A DNA stretch of 64,000 nt from assembly GCF_014905555.1 (NCBI RefSeq), contig NZ_BNGS01000008.1, positions 124,001 through 188,000 on the forward strand, written 5' to 3'. Under the pieces are notes generated by a model. That model ran no database searches. It was not told the DNA's origin and saw only the letters and a program-made list of their open reading frames with translations. This DNA is from Streptomyces sp. Y2F8-2 (GTDB taxonomy: Bacteria; Actinomycetota; Actinomycetes; Streptomycetales; Streptomycetaceae). Shown here piece by piece: positions 8,069-16,864 of this stretch; the stretch's first letter is position 1, and every line of letters starts with the position of its first letter. The position numbers and the translations under genes are program-made.

Positions 8069-9292
8069 TCAGGCCGACGAACCTGCCTGTGCGGCCTCCG
8101 TCGGCTCCTCGGTGGCCGGCCGGTGCGGGCGCGGGCGAGGCAGCGCCCGGGCGACACGGCCCGCGGCCAGGCGACCGCGCGCGCGTGACGCCCAGCCGCC
8201 CAGTCGGCACAGGAAGGACGTGGGCAGGAACACGGCGTCGGCGGCGATCATCGCCAGGGAGAAGAAGGGAAGCCCGAGGACCACGGCGATCACCGCGTGC
8301 TCCGTCATCATGCACGCCAGCAGGACGTTCTTCACGCGCCGGTTGAAGAGGGTGAACGGGAACGCGACCTGCGCCGCGACCGTCCCGTACGTCACCAGCA
8401 ACACCAGCGTGCCCTGCGAGGACAGCAGGTCGGACAGGGCGGGCCAGGGTGAGAAGGAGTCCAGGTGCAGCGGGTAGTAGACAGCGGTGCCGTCCTGCCA
8501 GCGCGAGCCCTGGATCTTGTACCAGCCGGCCGTCGAGTAGATCAGACACGCCTCAGCCATGATCACGAGCAGAGCGGCGTTGTGCACGAGGTTGGCGACG
8601 ACGTCCAGCAGGATGCGGGGCTCGCCGTGCGGGGCTCGCCGGACGACGCACCACCACAGGCCCTGCACGCCCCACAGCCCCCAATACACGGCAAGCCAGC
8701 CGGCGCCGAGCCGCCCCCCGCCGGTCGCCAGGGCCAGCGCGAGGCCGAGCACACCCCACAGCACGGGCCCCGCCCGGTCGGGCCGGGGCCGCTCCCCACG
8801 CGCGCGTACCGCACGGGCGCGCCGTTCGCGTCGCTCGTCCAGCGACCACACCTGTCCGCAGCGCGTGAAGACCAGGTAGATCGCCATCAGGTGGATGACG
8901 TTGTCACCGCCGTCACCGATGAACACGCTGCGGTTCTGCAGCGACAGCACGCCCACCATGAACAGCACGGACATCGCGCGGGTGCGCCATCCGACGAGGA
9001 AGAGGGCGCTCGACAGCACGGCGAGGGCATACACGGACTCGAACCAGACCTGGCTGCCGGACCACATCAGGATCGTGAAGGCGTGGTTGTCCGCGATGAG
9101 CTGCCGCGCCAGGTCCCAGCTCCACGGGCCGTCGGGTCCGTACATCTCCTGGCGGTGGGGGAACTCCCGCAGCAGGAACAGCAGCCAGGTGGCCGCGAAG
9201 CCGATGCGTACGACCGCGGTCTGGTACGGGCCGAGGGCGGCGTCGGCGACTCGGGCGATGCCGCGCGAGACGGACAGGGCGACACGGTTCAT
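8069..9292 (-). CDS. HTTM-domain integral membrane protein
   Basis: A 407-residue polytopic membrane protein from ATG 9292, which overlaps the TGA of the upstream DUF5819 gene. It begins with an amphipathic segment and TAVVRIGFAATWLLFLL, then DNHAFTILMWSGSQVWFESVYALAVLSSALFLVGWRTRAMSVLFMVGVLSLQNRSVFIGDGGDNV, the arrangement of the HTTM (vitamin K-dependent gamma-carboxylase-like) family, and IYSTAGWYKIQGSRWQDGTAVYYPLHLD. Several further hydrophobic segments follow and the C-terminus is Arg/Pro rich and cytoplasmic. Biochemical function of bacterial HTTM proteins is unknown. Coupling with the DUF5819 protein suggests the two act together at the membrane. Confidence 0.85.
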   Translation of the reverse strand: MNRVALSVSRGIARVADAALGPYQTAVVRIGFAATWLLFLLREFPHRQEMYGPDGPWSWDLARQLIADNHAFTILMWSGSQVWFESVYALAVLSSALFLVGWRTRAMSVLFMVGVLSLQNRSVFIGDGGDNVIHLMAIYLVFTRCGQVWSLDERRERRARAVRARGERPRPDRAGPVLWGVLGLALALATGGGRLGAGWLAVYWGLWGVQGLWWCVVRRAPHGEPRILLDVVANLVHNAALLVIMAEACLIYSTAGWYKIQGSRWQDGTAVYYPLHLDSFSPWPALSDLLSSQGTLVLLVTYGTVAAQVAFPFTLFNRRVKNVLLACMMTEHAVIAVVLGLPFFSLAMIAADAVFLPTSFLCRLGGWASRARGRLAAGRVARALPRPRPHRPATEEPTEAAQAGSSA

Positions 9293-10146
9293 CAGGCGCT
9301 CGCCCCCGTCCGCTCGCCGTCCGGAAGCGACCACCACGGCAGCTGGCGGTACAAGGGCGTGCCGGGCACCTGTTCGTCGCTCCACTTGGGCGGCGGCACG
9401 TTGGTGGTGCGGGAGCGGACCTGGACGCTCTCGAGCGTCTCGCCGCGGCCTGCCGCGTGCTCCCGGTCGAGACGCACCACCACCACGCGGCGCAGATAGT
9501 CCTCGGACAGGGCGCCGCGCAGGCCCGCCGGGCGGTTCTCGCCGTCGTGCGAGGCGACGTAGAAGTCCCAGGCGCGACGCAGTTCGTTCTGCTGGGTGTG
9601 GCTCGGCAGAAGATTGCCGTGGATGGCGTCGCCGTCGAGTGCCGACAGGTCGTACCAGCCGGTCGTGCGCTCTGAGCCGTCCCGGGTGCGCACCTCGGCG
9701 CGGACCTGGACGTCGATGTTCTGCTGCAGCGGGTTGGGAGCGAACAGCTTCCAGTTCTGTTCGAACTCCGGGTAGATCCAGTCGTCGATCACCGTGCCGT
9801 GTTTTTTCGTAAGTGTGTTCGGGGGCGCGACGTGCAGGAACACCATGCCCAGATGCACACAGGCGGCGACCGCGACGACCGCGAGCGCCAGCGCGGCGGC
9901 GACCTGGTAGCGGAGCGAGAGGGAGGCTATACCCGTGCGGGGCGCGGGAGCCGGGAAGGCGGAGTCCGGGGAGGGGCCTTCCGGGGAGGCGGCGGCTTCG
10001 GCGGAAGGGGCGCCCCCAGCGTCCCTCTGTTCCTGCTGCTCCTCGGTGACGTCCGTCATGGCGCCCTCGGGCAGGGCGGACACCGGGTCGGCACAGTCGC
10101 CCGGCCGGCCCAGCCGGGCGTCCGGTCCCTTGTCGTACGCGTCCAT
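9292..10146 (-). CDS. DUF5819-family membrane-anchored protein
   Basis: About 284 residues when started at ATG 10146 (MDAYDKGPDARLGRPG); ATG 10059 (MTDVTEEQQEQRD), preceded by GAGGG, is an equally possible start. A Pro/Ala/Glu-rich N-terminus is followed by one transmembrane helix (VAAALALAVVAVAACVHLGMVFL) and an extracytoplasmic domain with IYPEFEQNWKLFAPNPLQQNIDVQV, the signature of DUF5819. The end WSDEQVPGTPLYRQLPWWSLP is Trp-rich. Its stop overlaps the HTTM start (ATGA), so the pair is one unit. No function is known. Confidence 0.8.
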   Translation of the reverse strand: MDAYDKGPDARLGRPGDCADPVSALPEGAMTDVTEEQQEQRDAGGAPSAEAAASPEGPSPDSAFPAPAPRTGIASLSLRYQVAAALALAVVAVAACVHLGMVFLHVAPPNTLTKKHGTVIDDWIYPEFEQNWKLFAPNPLQQNIDVQVRAEVRTRDGSERTTGWYDLSALDGDAIHGNLLPSHTQQNELRRAWDFYVASHDGENRPAGLRGALSEDYLRRVVVVRLDREHAAGRGETLESVQVRSRTTNVPPPKWSDEQVPGTPLYRQLPWWSLPDGERTGASA

Positions 10147-10396
10147 CCCGCCCCGTCTCCCGAGCTCTCCGGCCGTGGTTCCGCCGCCGTACCGCCGGCC
10201 GGGCACCACCTGCCTTCCGCGGCGGGCCGCCGGCTCGCCTCACCCGTTCGCAGCACGCCGGGGATGCGCACCCGGAACGGTACTCAGCCCCGCCCGCCCC
10301 GCACAGCCCGATCGGCACAGCGGCCGGACGGCCGCCGCGGGTCGTCCACAGCGGTTGACACCCTACGGCGCCCCGCCTCACCATTGAATCGACCGG

Positions 10397-10410
10397 ACCG
10401 AACGATCGGT
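10397..10410. promoter_or_regulatory. PaaR-like TetR operator in front of paaABCDE
   Basis: ACCGAACGATCGGT is the reverse complement of the site between paaH and paaN and fits ACCGnnCGnnCGGT. It ends 30 bp before the paaA start, a position suited to blocking RNA polymerase. Confidence 0.7.
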
Positions 10411-10440
10411 CGGGAGTAGGCGAGTGGTCAGGGGGACCGC

Positions 10441-11432
<992 letters not shown>

Positions 11433-11436
<4 letters not shown>

Positions 11437-11720
11437 CGAACACCGACTGGCCCCTGTGGGAGGTCTTCGTGCGCTCACGCCGCGGCCTTTCGCACACCCA
11501 CGCCGGCAGCCTGCACGCCCCGGACGCCGAGCTGGCCCTGCGCAACGCGCGCGACCTGTACACCCGGCGCGGCGAGGGCGTCTCGATCTGGGTCGTGCCC
11601 TCCGCCGCGATCACCGCGTCCTCGCCGGACGAGAAGGACCCGTTCTTCGAACCGGCCGCCGACAAGCCGTACCGGCACCCGACGTTCTACGAGATCCCGG
11701 AAGGGGTGAAGCACCTGTGA
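11433..11720 (+). CDS. paaB: Phenylacetyl-CoA epoxidase subunit PaaB
   Basis: A 95-residue protein matching PaaB in length and sequence: WPLWEVFVRSRRGLSHTHAGSLHAPDAELALRNARDLYTRRGEGVSIWVV and a C-terminal PYRHPTFYEIPEGVKHL. PaaB bridges PaaAC heterodimers and is needed for electron transfer from PaaE. The ATG at 11433 overlaps the paaA TGA (ATGA), and its own TGA overlaps the GTG of paaC. Confidence 0.96.
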
Positions 11721-12436
11721 CCGTCACCGTGCACACCGCGGCCGCCCTGGCCCTCGGCGACGACGCCCTGGTGCTCTCGCACCGCCTGGGGGAGTGGGCG
11801 GGCCACGCGCCGGTACTGGAGGAGGAGGTCGCTCTCGCCAACATCGCCCTCGACCTGCTGGGCCAGGCCCGGGTGCTGCTGTCCATGGTGGGCGACGAGG
11901 ACGAGCTGGCGTACCTGCGCGAGGAGCGCGCCTTCCGCAACCTGCAGCTGGTGGAACAGCCGAACGGCGACTTCGCGCACACCATCGCCCGCCAGCTGTA
12001 CTTCTCAACCTACCAGCGGCTCCTGTACAGCGAACTCGCCGCCGGGGACGGCGAGTTCGCCGGCCTCGCCGCCAAGGCGGTCAAGGAGGTCGCCTACCAC
12101 CAGGACCACGCCGAACAGTGGACGCTGCGGCTGGGCGACGGCACCGACATGAGCCATGAGCGGATGCGTCGCGCGTGCGAGGCGCTGTGGCGGTACACGG
12201 GAGAGATGTTCCAGCCGGTGGAGGGAGTGGACGCCGACTGGACCGGCATGGAGCGGGCCTGGCTGGACTCGGTCGGCGACGTCCTGCGCCGGGCCACCCT
12301 CGAAGTCCCCCACGGACCGCGTACCGGGGCGTGGACCGCGGGCGCGGGACGGCAGGGCCTGCACACCGAACCGTTCGGGCGGATGCTCGCCGAGATGCAG
12401 CATCTGCACCGCAGCCACCCGGGAGCGTCATGGTGA
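11717..12436 (+). CDS. paaC: Phenylacetyl-CoA epoxidase structural subunit PaaC
   Basis: A 239-residue ferritin-like helical protein read from GTG 11717 (VTVTVHTAAALALGDDALVLSHRLGEWAGHAPVLEEEVALANIALDLLGQAR). It includes DFAHTIARQLYFSTYQRLLYSEL and AVKEVAYHQDHAEQWTLRLGDGTDMSHERM. PaaC is the non-catalytic partner of PaaA. The start overlaps the paaB stop (GTGA). Longer upstream starts in the same frame would run through paaB and are rejected. Confidence 0.95.
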   Translation: MTVTVHTAAALALGDDALVLSHRLGEWAGHAPVLEEEVALANIALDLLGQARVLLSMVGDEDELAYLREERAFRNLQLVEQPNGDFAHTIARQLYFSTYQRLLYSELAAGDGEFAGLAAKAVKEVAYHQDHAEQWTLRLGDGTDMSHERMRRACEALWRYTGEMFQPVEGVDADWTGMERAWLDSVGDVLRRATLEVPHGPRTGAWTAGAGRQGLHTEPFGRMLAEMQHLHRSHPGASW

Positions 12437-12972
12437 CCGCCACGGCCCTCGAAGAGGAACTGCGCCGGCTCGCCGGCTCCGTCCCCGACCCCGAGCTGCC
12501 CGTGCTCACCCTGGAGGAGCTGGGCGTTCTGCGGTCCGTCCACGTGCGCGGCACGGACGCGGTGGAGGTCGAGCTGACCCCGACGTACACGGGATGCCCC
12601 GCGCTCGAAGCGATGTCCGTGGACATAGAGCGGGTGCTGCGCGAGCACGGCGTACAGGAAGTCGTCGTACGCACGGTCCTCAGCCCCGCCTGGTCGACGG
12701 ACGACATCTCCGAGGAGGGCCGCCGCAAGCTGAAGGAGTTCGGGATAGCGCCCCCACGCGTCCGCGGACGGCACGCCTCGGGCCCGGTGCCCGTGGACCT
12801 GGGTCCCACCCGTACCGTCGCCGACTCCGCCCAGGCGGACGCCCCCGTGCGCTGCCCGTTGTGCGGGTCCGCCGAGACCGAGCTGCTCAGCCGTTTCTCG
12901 TCCACCGCATGCAAGGCGCTGCGCCGCTGCCTCGCCTGCCGTGAGCCGTTCGACCACTTCAAGGAGTTGTGA
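12430..12972 (+). CDS. paaD: PaaD, iron-sulfur assembly-type factor of the phenylacetyl-CoA epoxidase
   Basis: A 180-residue protein. Residues 1-110 are a MIP18/DUF59 domain (VPDPELPVLTLEELGVLRSVHV, LTPTYTGCPALEAM). The C-terminus is a zinc-ribbon-like segment with four cysteines (CPLCGSAETELLSRFSSTACKALRRCLACREPFDHFKEL), the PaaD layout. PaaD is thought to help build the Fe-S or diiron centre of the epoxidase. Either ATG 12430 or GTG 12433 could start it; both overlap the paaC stop at 12434-12436. Confidence 0.93.
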   Translation: MVTATALEEELRRLAGSVPDPELPVLTLEELGVLRSVHVRGTDAVEVELTPTYTGCPALEAMSVDIERVLREHGVQEVVVRTVLSPAWSTDDISEEGRRKLKEFGIAPPRVRGRHASGPVPVDLGPTRTVADSAQADAPVRCPLCGSAETELLSRFSSTACKALRRCLACREPFDHFKEL

Positions 12973-14036
12973 TGGCCCGGTTCCACCCGCTCCCGGTGGC
13001 CTCGGTGGAGCGGCTCACCGACGACTCCGTGGCCCTGACCTTCGCCGTGCCGCCCGCACTGCGCGAGGAGTACCGGCACACGCCCGGCCAGCACCTGGCG
13101 CTGCGCCGGACCGCCGACGGCGGGGAGATACGGCGTACGTACTCGATCTGCTCCCCCGCTCCGGCACCGGACGAAGAAGGCCCACACACGCTACGGGTCG
13201 GCGTGCGGCTGGTCGAGGGCGGAGCCTTCTCCACCTACGCGCTCAAGGAGATCGCCGAGGGCGACGAGCTGGAGGTGATGACACCGGCAGGACGGTTCAC
13301 GCTCGAGCCGGCACCCGGGCTGTACGCGGCGGTGGTGGGCGGAAGCGGCATCACCCCCGTGCTGTCGATCATGACGACACTCCTGGAGCGGGAACCCGGC
13401 GCGCGGTTCTGCCTCATACGCAGCGACCGCACGACGGCCTCGACGATGTTCCTCGAGGAGGTCGCCGACCTCAAGGACCGCTACCCCGAGCGGTTCCAGC
13501 TCGTCACGGTGCTCTCCCGGGAGGAACAGCAGGCGGGACTGCCCTCCGGGCGGCTCGACCGGGGGAGGCTGGCCGGGCTGGTGCCGGTGCTGCTGCCGGT
13601 GGAGGAGGTCGCCGGCTGGTTCCTGTGCGGACCGTTCGGGCTGGTGCAGTCGGCGGAGCGGGCGCTGCGCGGGCTGGGAGTGCCGCGGACGCGGATCCAC
13701 GAGGAGATCTTCCATGTGGACGACGGGGCCGTGGCCACGCCGTCCGCTCCGGCCCCCGCGCACAGCAGGGTGACCGCGCGGCTCGACGGACGCGGCGGCA
13801 CCTGGCCGGTCCAGGACGGCGAGTCGCTGTTGGAGACGGTGCTGCGCAACCGTTCCGACGCGCCCTATGCCTGCAAGGGCGGAGTGTGCGGCACCTGCCG
13901 GGCCTTCCTGGTCTCCGGCAAGGTACGGATGGACCGCAACTTCGCGCTCGAGCCGGAGGAGACGGAGGCCGGGTATGTGCTGGCGTGCCAGTCGCATCCG
14001 GTCACGGAGACAGTGGAGCTGGACTTCGACCGGTGA
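12972..14036 (+). CDS. paaE: Phenylacetyl-CoA epoxidase reductase PaaE
   Basis: A 354-residue reductase: FAD-binding domain (HTPGQHLALRR, RRTYSICS), NAD(P)H-binding domain (AAVVGGSGITPVLSIMTTLL, GWFLCGPFGLVQSAERAL) and a C-terminal plant-type [2Fe-2S] ferredoxin domain with CKGGVCGTC and a distal ACQSHP cysteine. It passes electrons from NADPH to the PaaA diiron centre. ATG 12972 sits 5 bp behind AAGGAG; GTG 12969 is an alternative. The TGA of paaD overlaps either start. Confidence 0.96.
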   Translation: MARFHPLPVASVERLTDDSVALTFAVPPALREEYRHTPGQHLALRRTADGGEIRRTYSICSPAPAPDEEGPHTLRVGVRLVEGGAFSTYALKEIAEGDELEVMTPAGRFTLEPAPGLYAAVVGGSGITPVLSIMTTLLEREPGARFCLIRSDRTTASTMFLEEVADLKDRYPERFQLVTVLSREEQQAGLPSGRLDRGRLAGLVPVLLPVEEVAGWFLCGPFGLVQSAERALRGLGVPRTRIHEEIFHVDDGAVATPSAPAPAHSRVTARLDGRGGTWPVQDGESLLETVLRNRSDAPYACKGGVCGTCRAFLVSGKVRMDRNFALEPEETEAGYVLACQSHPVTETVELDFDR

Positions 14037-14104
14037 GCGTTCCCCGCGGAGCCGCTCGCCAGGCGTTGCCAGGGAGGGCCTGTCCCCGGACCGTTCCCTT
14101 CTTC

Positions 14105-14118
14105 TAGAACGTGTTCTA
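14105..14118. promoter_or_regulatory. KstR-type palindrome in the acyl-CoA dehydrogenase promoter
   Basis: TAGAACGTGTTCTA has 6-bp arms TAGAAC/GTTCTA around GT and fits the KstR-type consensus TnnAACnnGTTnnA. It lies 45 bp upstream of the GTG start at 14163. Confidence 0.55.
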
Positions 14119-14121
14119 TCT

Positions 14122-14134
14122 TGACGGACCGTCA
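14122..14134. promoter_or_regulatory. Second palindrome TGACGG-A-CCGTCA in the same promoter
   Basis: A perfect 13-bp palindrome directly downstream of the KstR-type site and 28 bp before the start codon. The same core is found inside the 21-bp palindrome at 47129-47149. A TetR-family operator is likely; which protein binds is unknown. Confidence 0.5.
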
Positions 14135-14162
14135 GACCAGCGGACCGCCAGGAGGACAGGCC

Positions 14163-15299
14163 GTGGACTTCACCTTCAGCGAGGAGCAGCAGGCGGCAGT
14201 CGAAGCGGCGAGGGCCGTGTTCGCCGGGGTCGCGCCGGACGGAGTGCCCAGCCCCGCACTGACCGCCGGCGCCGTCGCCGACGACTTCGACCGGACGCTG
14301 TGGGCGCGGCTCGCCGACGCGGACCTGCTCAGCCTGCTGCTGGACGAGGAGTACGGCGGCGCGGGTCTCGACCCGATCGCCCTCTGCCTGGTGCTGCGAG
14401 AGTCGGCCAAGGTGCTCGCACGGGTACCGCTGCTGGAGAACACGACGGCGGCGGTCGCCGTACAGACCTACGGCGGCGCGGAGTTGAAGGACGAACTGCT
14501 CGCACGGACCGGCCGGGGAGAGACGGTCCTCACGGTCGCCGCACACGGCCGGACCGGGCACGACCCCGCCGAACTCGCGGTGGTGGCACGGCAGGAGGGC
14601 GACACCTGGGTGCTGGAGGGGACACAGACGGCGGTGCCCTGGGCATACAACGCCGACGTCATCCTCGTACCGGCCCACACCGACGATTCCGGCCGCACCG
14701 TCCTCGCCCTGGTGCCGCGCACGCACGAGGGTGCCGTTCTGGCCGAGCAGCTCTCCACGACCGGGGAGCGGCTCGCCGAGCTGCGGCTGGAGTCGGCACG
14801 GATCGCCGGCCGGTATGTGCTCGACACCGAGGGGGCCTGGGAGTGGCTGCGCCTGCTGCTCACCACCGGGACGTGCGCGCTCGCGCTCGGTCTCGCCGAG
14901 GCCGCGCTGAGGATGACGAGCGAGTACGCCGGCAAGCGGGAACAGTTCGGCCACCCCATCGCCACCTTCCAGGCGGTCGCGGTGCAGGCCGCCGACCGGT
15001 ACATGGACCTGCGCGCCATGGAGGCCACACTCTGGCAGGCCGCGTGGCGGATCACGGCCGGCACGGCGGGGGCGCTGCCGGCAGCCGGGGACGTCGCGGT
15101 GGCGAAGATCTGGGCTTCGGAGGGCGTACGGCGGGTTGTGCAGACCGCGCAGCATCTGCACGGCGGCTTCGGCGCCGACACCGACTACCCCCTGCACCGG
15201 TACCACGCCTGGGCCAAGCACCTGGAGCTGTCACTCGGCCCGGCGGCGGCACACGAGGAGAGCCTGGGCGACCTGCTGGCGGCGCACCCGCTGGGTTGA
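14163..15299 (+). CDS. Acyl-CoA dehydrogenase family protein
   Basis: A 378-residue flavoprotein begun at GTG 14163 (DFTFSEEQQAAVEAARAVFAG) behind CAGGAGGACA; the upstream ATG 14119 lies inside the operator region. It has LLDEEYGGAGLDPIALCLVLRESAKVLARVPLLE in the N-terminal domain, LTVAAHGRTGHDPAELAVVARQEGDTWVLEGTQ in the middle domain, and the C-terminal EYAGKREQFGHPIATFQAVAVQAADRYMDLRAMEATLWQAAWRI and HLHGGFGADTDYPLHRYHAWAKHLELSLG. The usual acid-containing motif after the last helix (GTxQI-like) is not evident, as in one chain of steroid-type heteromeric ACADs. It is probably FAD-dependent, with an unassigned substrate. It could pair with another subunit encoded elsewhere. Confidence 0.85.
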   Translation: MDFTFSEEQQAAVEAARAVFAGVAPDGVPSPALTAGAVADDFDRTLWARLADADLLSLLLDEEYGGAGLDPIALCLVLRESAKVLARVPLLENTTAAVAVQTYGGAELKDELLARTGRGETVLTVAAHGRTGHDPAELAVVARQEGDTWVLEGTQTAVPWAYNADVILVPAHTDDSGRTVLALVPRTHEGAVLAEQLSTTGERLAELRLESARIAGRYVLDTEGAWEWLRLLLTTGTCALALGLAEAALRMTSEYAGKREQFGHPIATFQAVAVQAADRYMDLRAMEATLWQAAWRITAGTAGALPAAGDVAVAKIWASEGVRRVVQTAQHLHGGFGADTDYPLHRYHAWAKHLELSLGPAAAHEESLGDLLAAHPLG

Positions 15300-15331
15300 A
15301 CGGCACCCCCGCTCGCAAAAGTCCCGGCCGC

Positions 15332-15423
15332 ACTACAGCACGACGTCCGGGGGGCGGACTGCAAGCCCCACGCCCCGGGGCCGGCCTGCGGCACGGCCTC
15401 CCGGGGCCGGACTACAGCACGAC
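15332..15423. repeat. Short direct repeat at the rhodanese 3' end
   Basis: ACTACAGCACGAC occurs at 15332-15344 and 15411-15423, 79 bp apart; the second copy includes the rhodanese stop codon. CCCCGGGGCCGG-like strings between them also repeat. This looks like a small duplication of the gene end. Confidence 0.4.
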
Positions 15424-15759
15424 GCCGGGCTGGCCCTCGGCGTCCACGACCGGCCGGCCCTCGGCGGCCCACACCTGCATGCCGCCGTCGACATTCACCG
15501 CGTCGATGCCCTGCTGGACCAGGTACATCGCCACCTGAGCCGAACGGCCCCCGGAGCGGCAGATCACATGCACCCGGCCGTCCTGCGGCGCCGCCTCGGT
15601 GAACTCTCCGTAGCGCGCCACGAACTCGCTGAGGGGGATGTGAAGCGCCCCCTCAGCGTGACCCGCCCGCCACTCGTCGTCCTCGCGGACGTCCAGCAGG
15701 AAGTCGTCGTCCTTGAGGTCCGCGACCTCGACCGTGGGCACACCAGCTCCGAAATGCAT
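15412..15759 (-). CDS. Rhodanese-like domain protein
   Basis: A 115-residue single-domain rhodanese starting at ATG 15759. It has VADLKDDDFLLDVREDDEWRAGHAEGALHIPLSEF and the active-site loop VICRSGGRSAQVAMYL with catalytic cysteine, followed by VNVDGGMQVWAAEGRP. A six-residue loop size suggests sulfur transfer rather than arsenate or phosphate chemistry. There is no signal peptide, so it is cytoplasmic. It is probably monocistronic. Confidence 0.92.
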   Translation of the reverse strand: MHFGAGVPTVEVADLKDDDFLLDVREDDEWRAGHAEGALHIPLSEFVARYGEFTEAAPQDGRVHVICRSGGRSAQVAMYLVQQGIDAVNVDGGMQVWAAEGRPVVDAEGQPGVVL

Positions 15760-15820
15760 ACCCCGACGCTACCCGACACCGACGCGGACGTGCCCGCCAT
15801 CGTCGACCACCGCGGTGGGC

Positions 15821-16756
15821 TCAGCCGCGCAGCGCCTCCAGCTCGGCTTCCTTCTGCGCGACCTGGGCCAGCAGCTGCTCCGCGATCTCCTCGAGGAGAC
15901 CGTCGGGATCGTCGGGGGCCAGCCGCAGCATCGAGCCGATCGCACCCTCCTCCAGCTCCCGGGCCACCAGCGTGAGCAGTTCCTTGCGCCGGGAGAGCCA
16001 CTCGAGGCGGGCGTAGAGCTCCTCGCTGTGACTCGGCCGGCGCTCCTCGGGGACGGGGCCGGCGGCCCATTCCTCGGACAGCTCCCGCAGCAGGCCCTCG
16101 TCGCCGCGGGCGTAGGCGGCGTTGACCCGGGCGATGAACTCGTCCCGCCGTTTGCGCTCGTCCTCGCCCTGGGCGAGGTCGGGGTGGGCCTTGCGGGCCA
16201 GCTCGCGGTAGAGCTTGCGCGCCTCCTCGCTGGGCCGCACGCGCTGCGGAGGCCGCACGGGCTGGTCCGTCAGCATGGCCTGCGCCTCCGGGAACAGCCC
16301 GCCGGAGTCCATCCAGCCGTGGAACAGCTCCTCCACACCCGGCATCGGCAGGACCCGGGCCCGTGCCTCATGGGCACGGCGTATGTCCTCCGGATCCTGG
16401 GTGCGGGCGGCCCGTGCCTCGGCGATCTCCGCGTCCAGCTCCTCCAGGCGCGCGTACACGGGGCCGAGCTTCTGGTGGTGCAACCGGGAGAAGTTCTCGA
16501 CCTCCACGCGGAAGGTCTCCACGGCGATCTCGTACTCGATCAACGCCTGCTCAGCGGCCCGCACGGCCCGCTCCAGCCGCTCCTCGGGCCGCGCCCCGGC
16601 ACCCTCGGCCCCGCTCGAACCGGCGCCCTCGGCTCCGCTCGAACCGGTGCCCCCGGCTCCGTCCGAACCGGTGCCCTCGGCAACCGGCTCCTCGGCCTCG
16701 GACACGGTCTGGCTCTGCTCGGCATCGGGCGTCGTCACCGCACCAGCGTAAGACAC
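15821..16756 (-). CDS. J-domain-containing protein
   Basis: Up to 311 residues from GTG 16756; GTG 16738 (VTTPDAEQSQ) is an alternative and neither has a clear ribosome site. The N-terminus is Glu/Ser/Gly rich with the repeated unit GAEGAGSS. The middle is a long charged helix (residues ~65-125), probably coiled coil. SEEARKLYRELARKAHPDLAQGEDERKRRDEFIARVNAAYARGD contains the HPD tripeptide of J domains, which stimulates DnaK ATPase. A second helical segment ends the protein. It may be an Hsp70 co-chaperone; the client is unknown. Confidence 0.75.
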   Translation of the reverse strand: MSYAGAVTTPDAEQSQTVSEAEEPVAEGTGSDGAGGTGSSGAEGAGSSGAEGAGARPEERLERAVRAAEQALIEYEIAVETFRVEVENFSRLHHQKLGPVYARLEELDAEIAEARAARTQDPEDIRRAHEARARVLPMPGVEELFHGWMDSGGLFPEAQAMLTDQPVRPPQRVRPSEEARKLYRELARKAHPDLAQGEDERKRRDEFIARVNAAYARGDEGLLRELSEEWAAGPVPEERRPSHSEELYARLEWLSRRKELLTLVARELEEGAIGSMLRLAPDDPDGLLEEIAEQLLAQVAQKEAELEALRG

Positions 16757-16864
16757 GGTCGCGGGGGCTCTGCCGTGGTCCGGTGAGGTCGGGACGCCCG
16801 GTAGATCGACACCCTTGGGGGGCCTCCCTCCCCCCCACCCCCTCCCTCCCCCTCCCCCAGGCCC

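Noticed and set aside
8069..10384. Single 771-residue reading of the HTTM frame
   Set aside because: It runs through the overlapping DUF5819 gene in another frame; ATG 9292 gives a clean HTTM protein.
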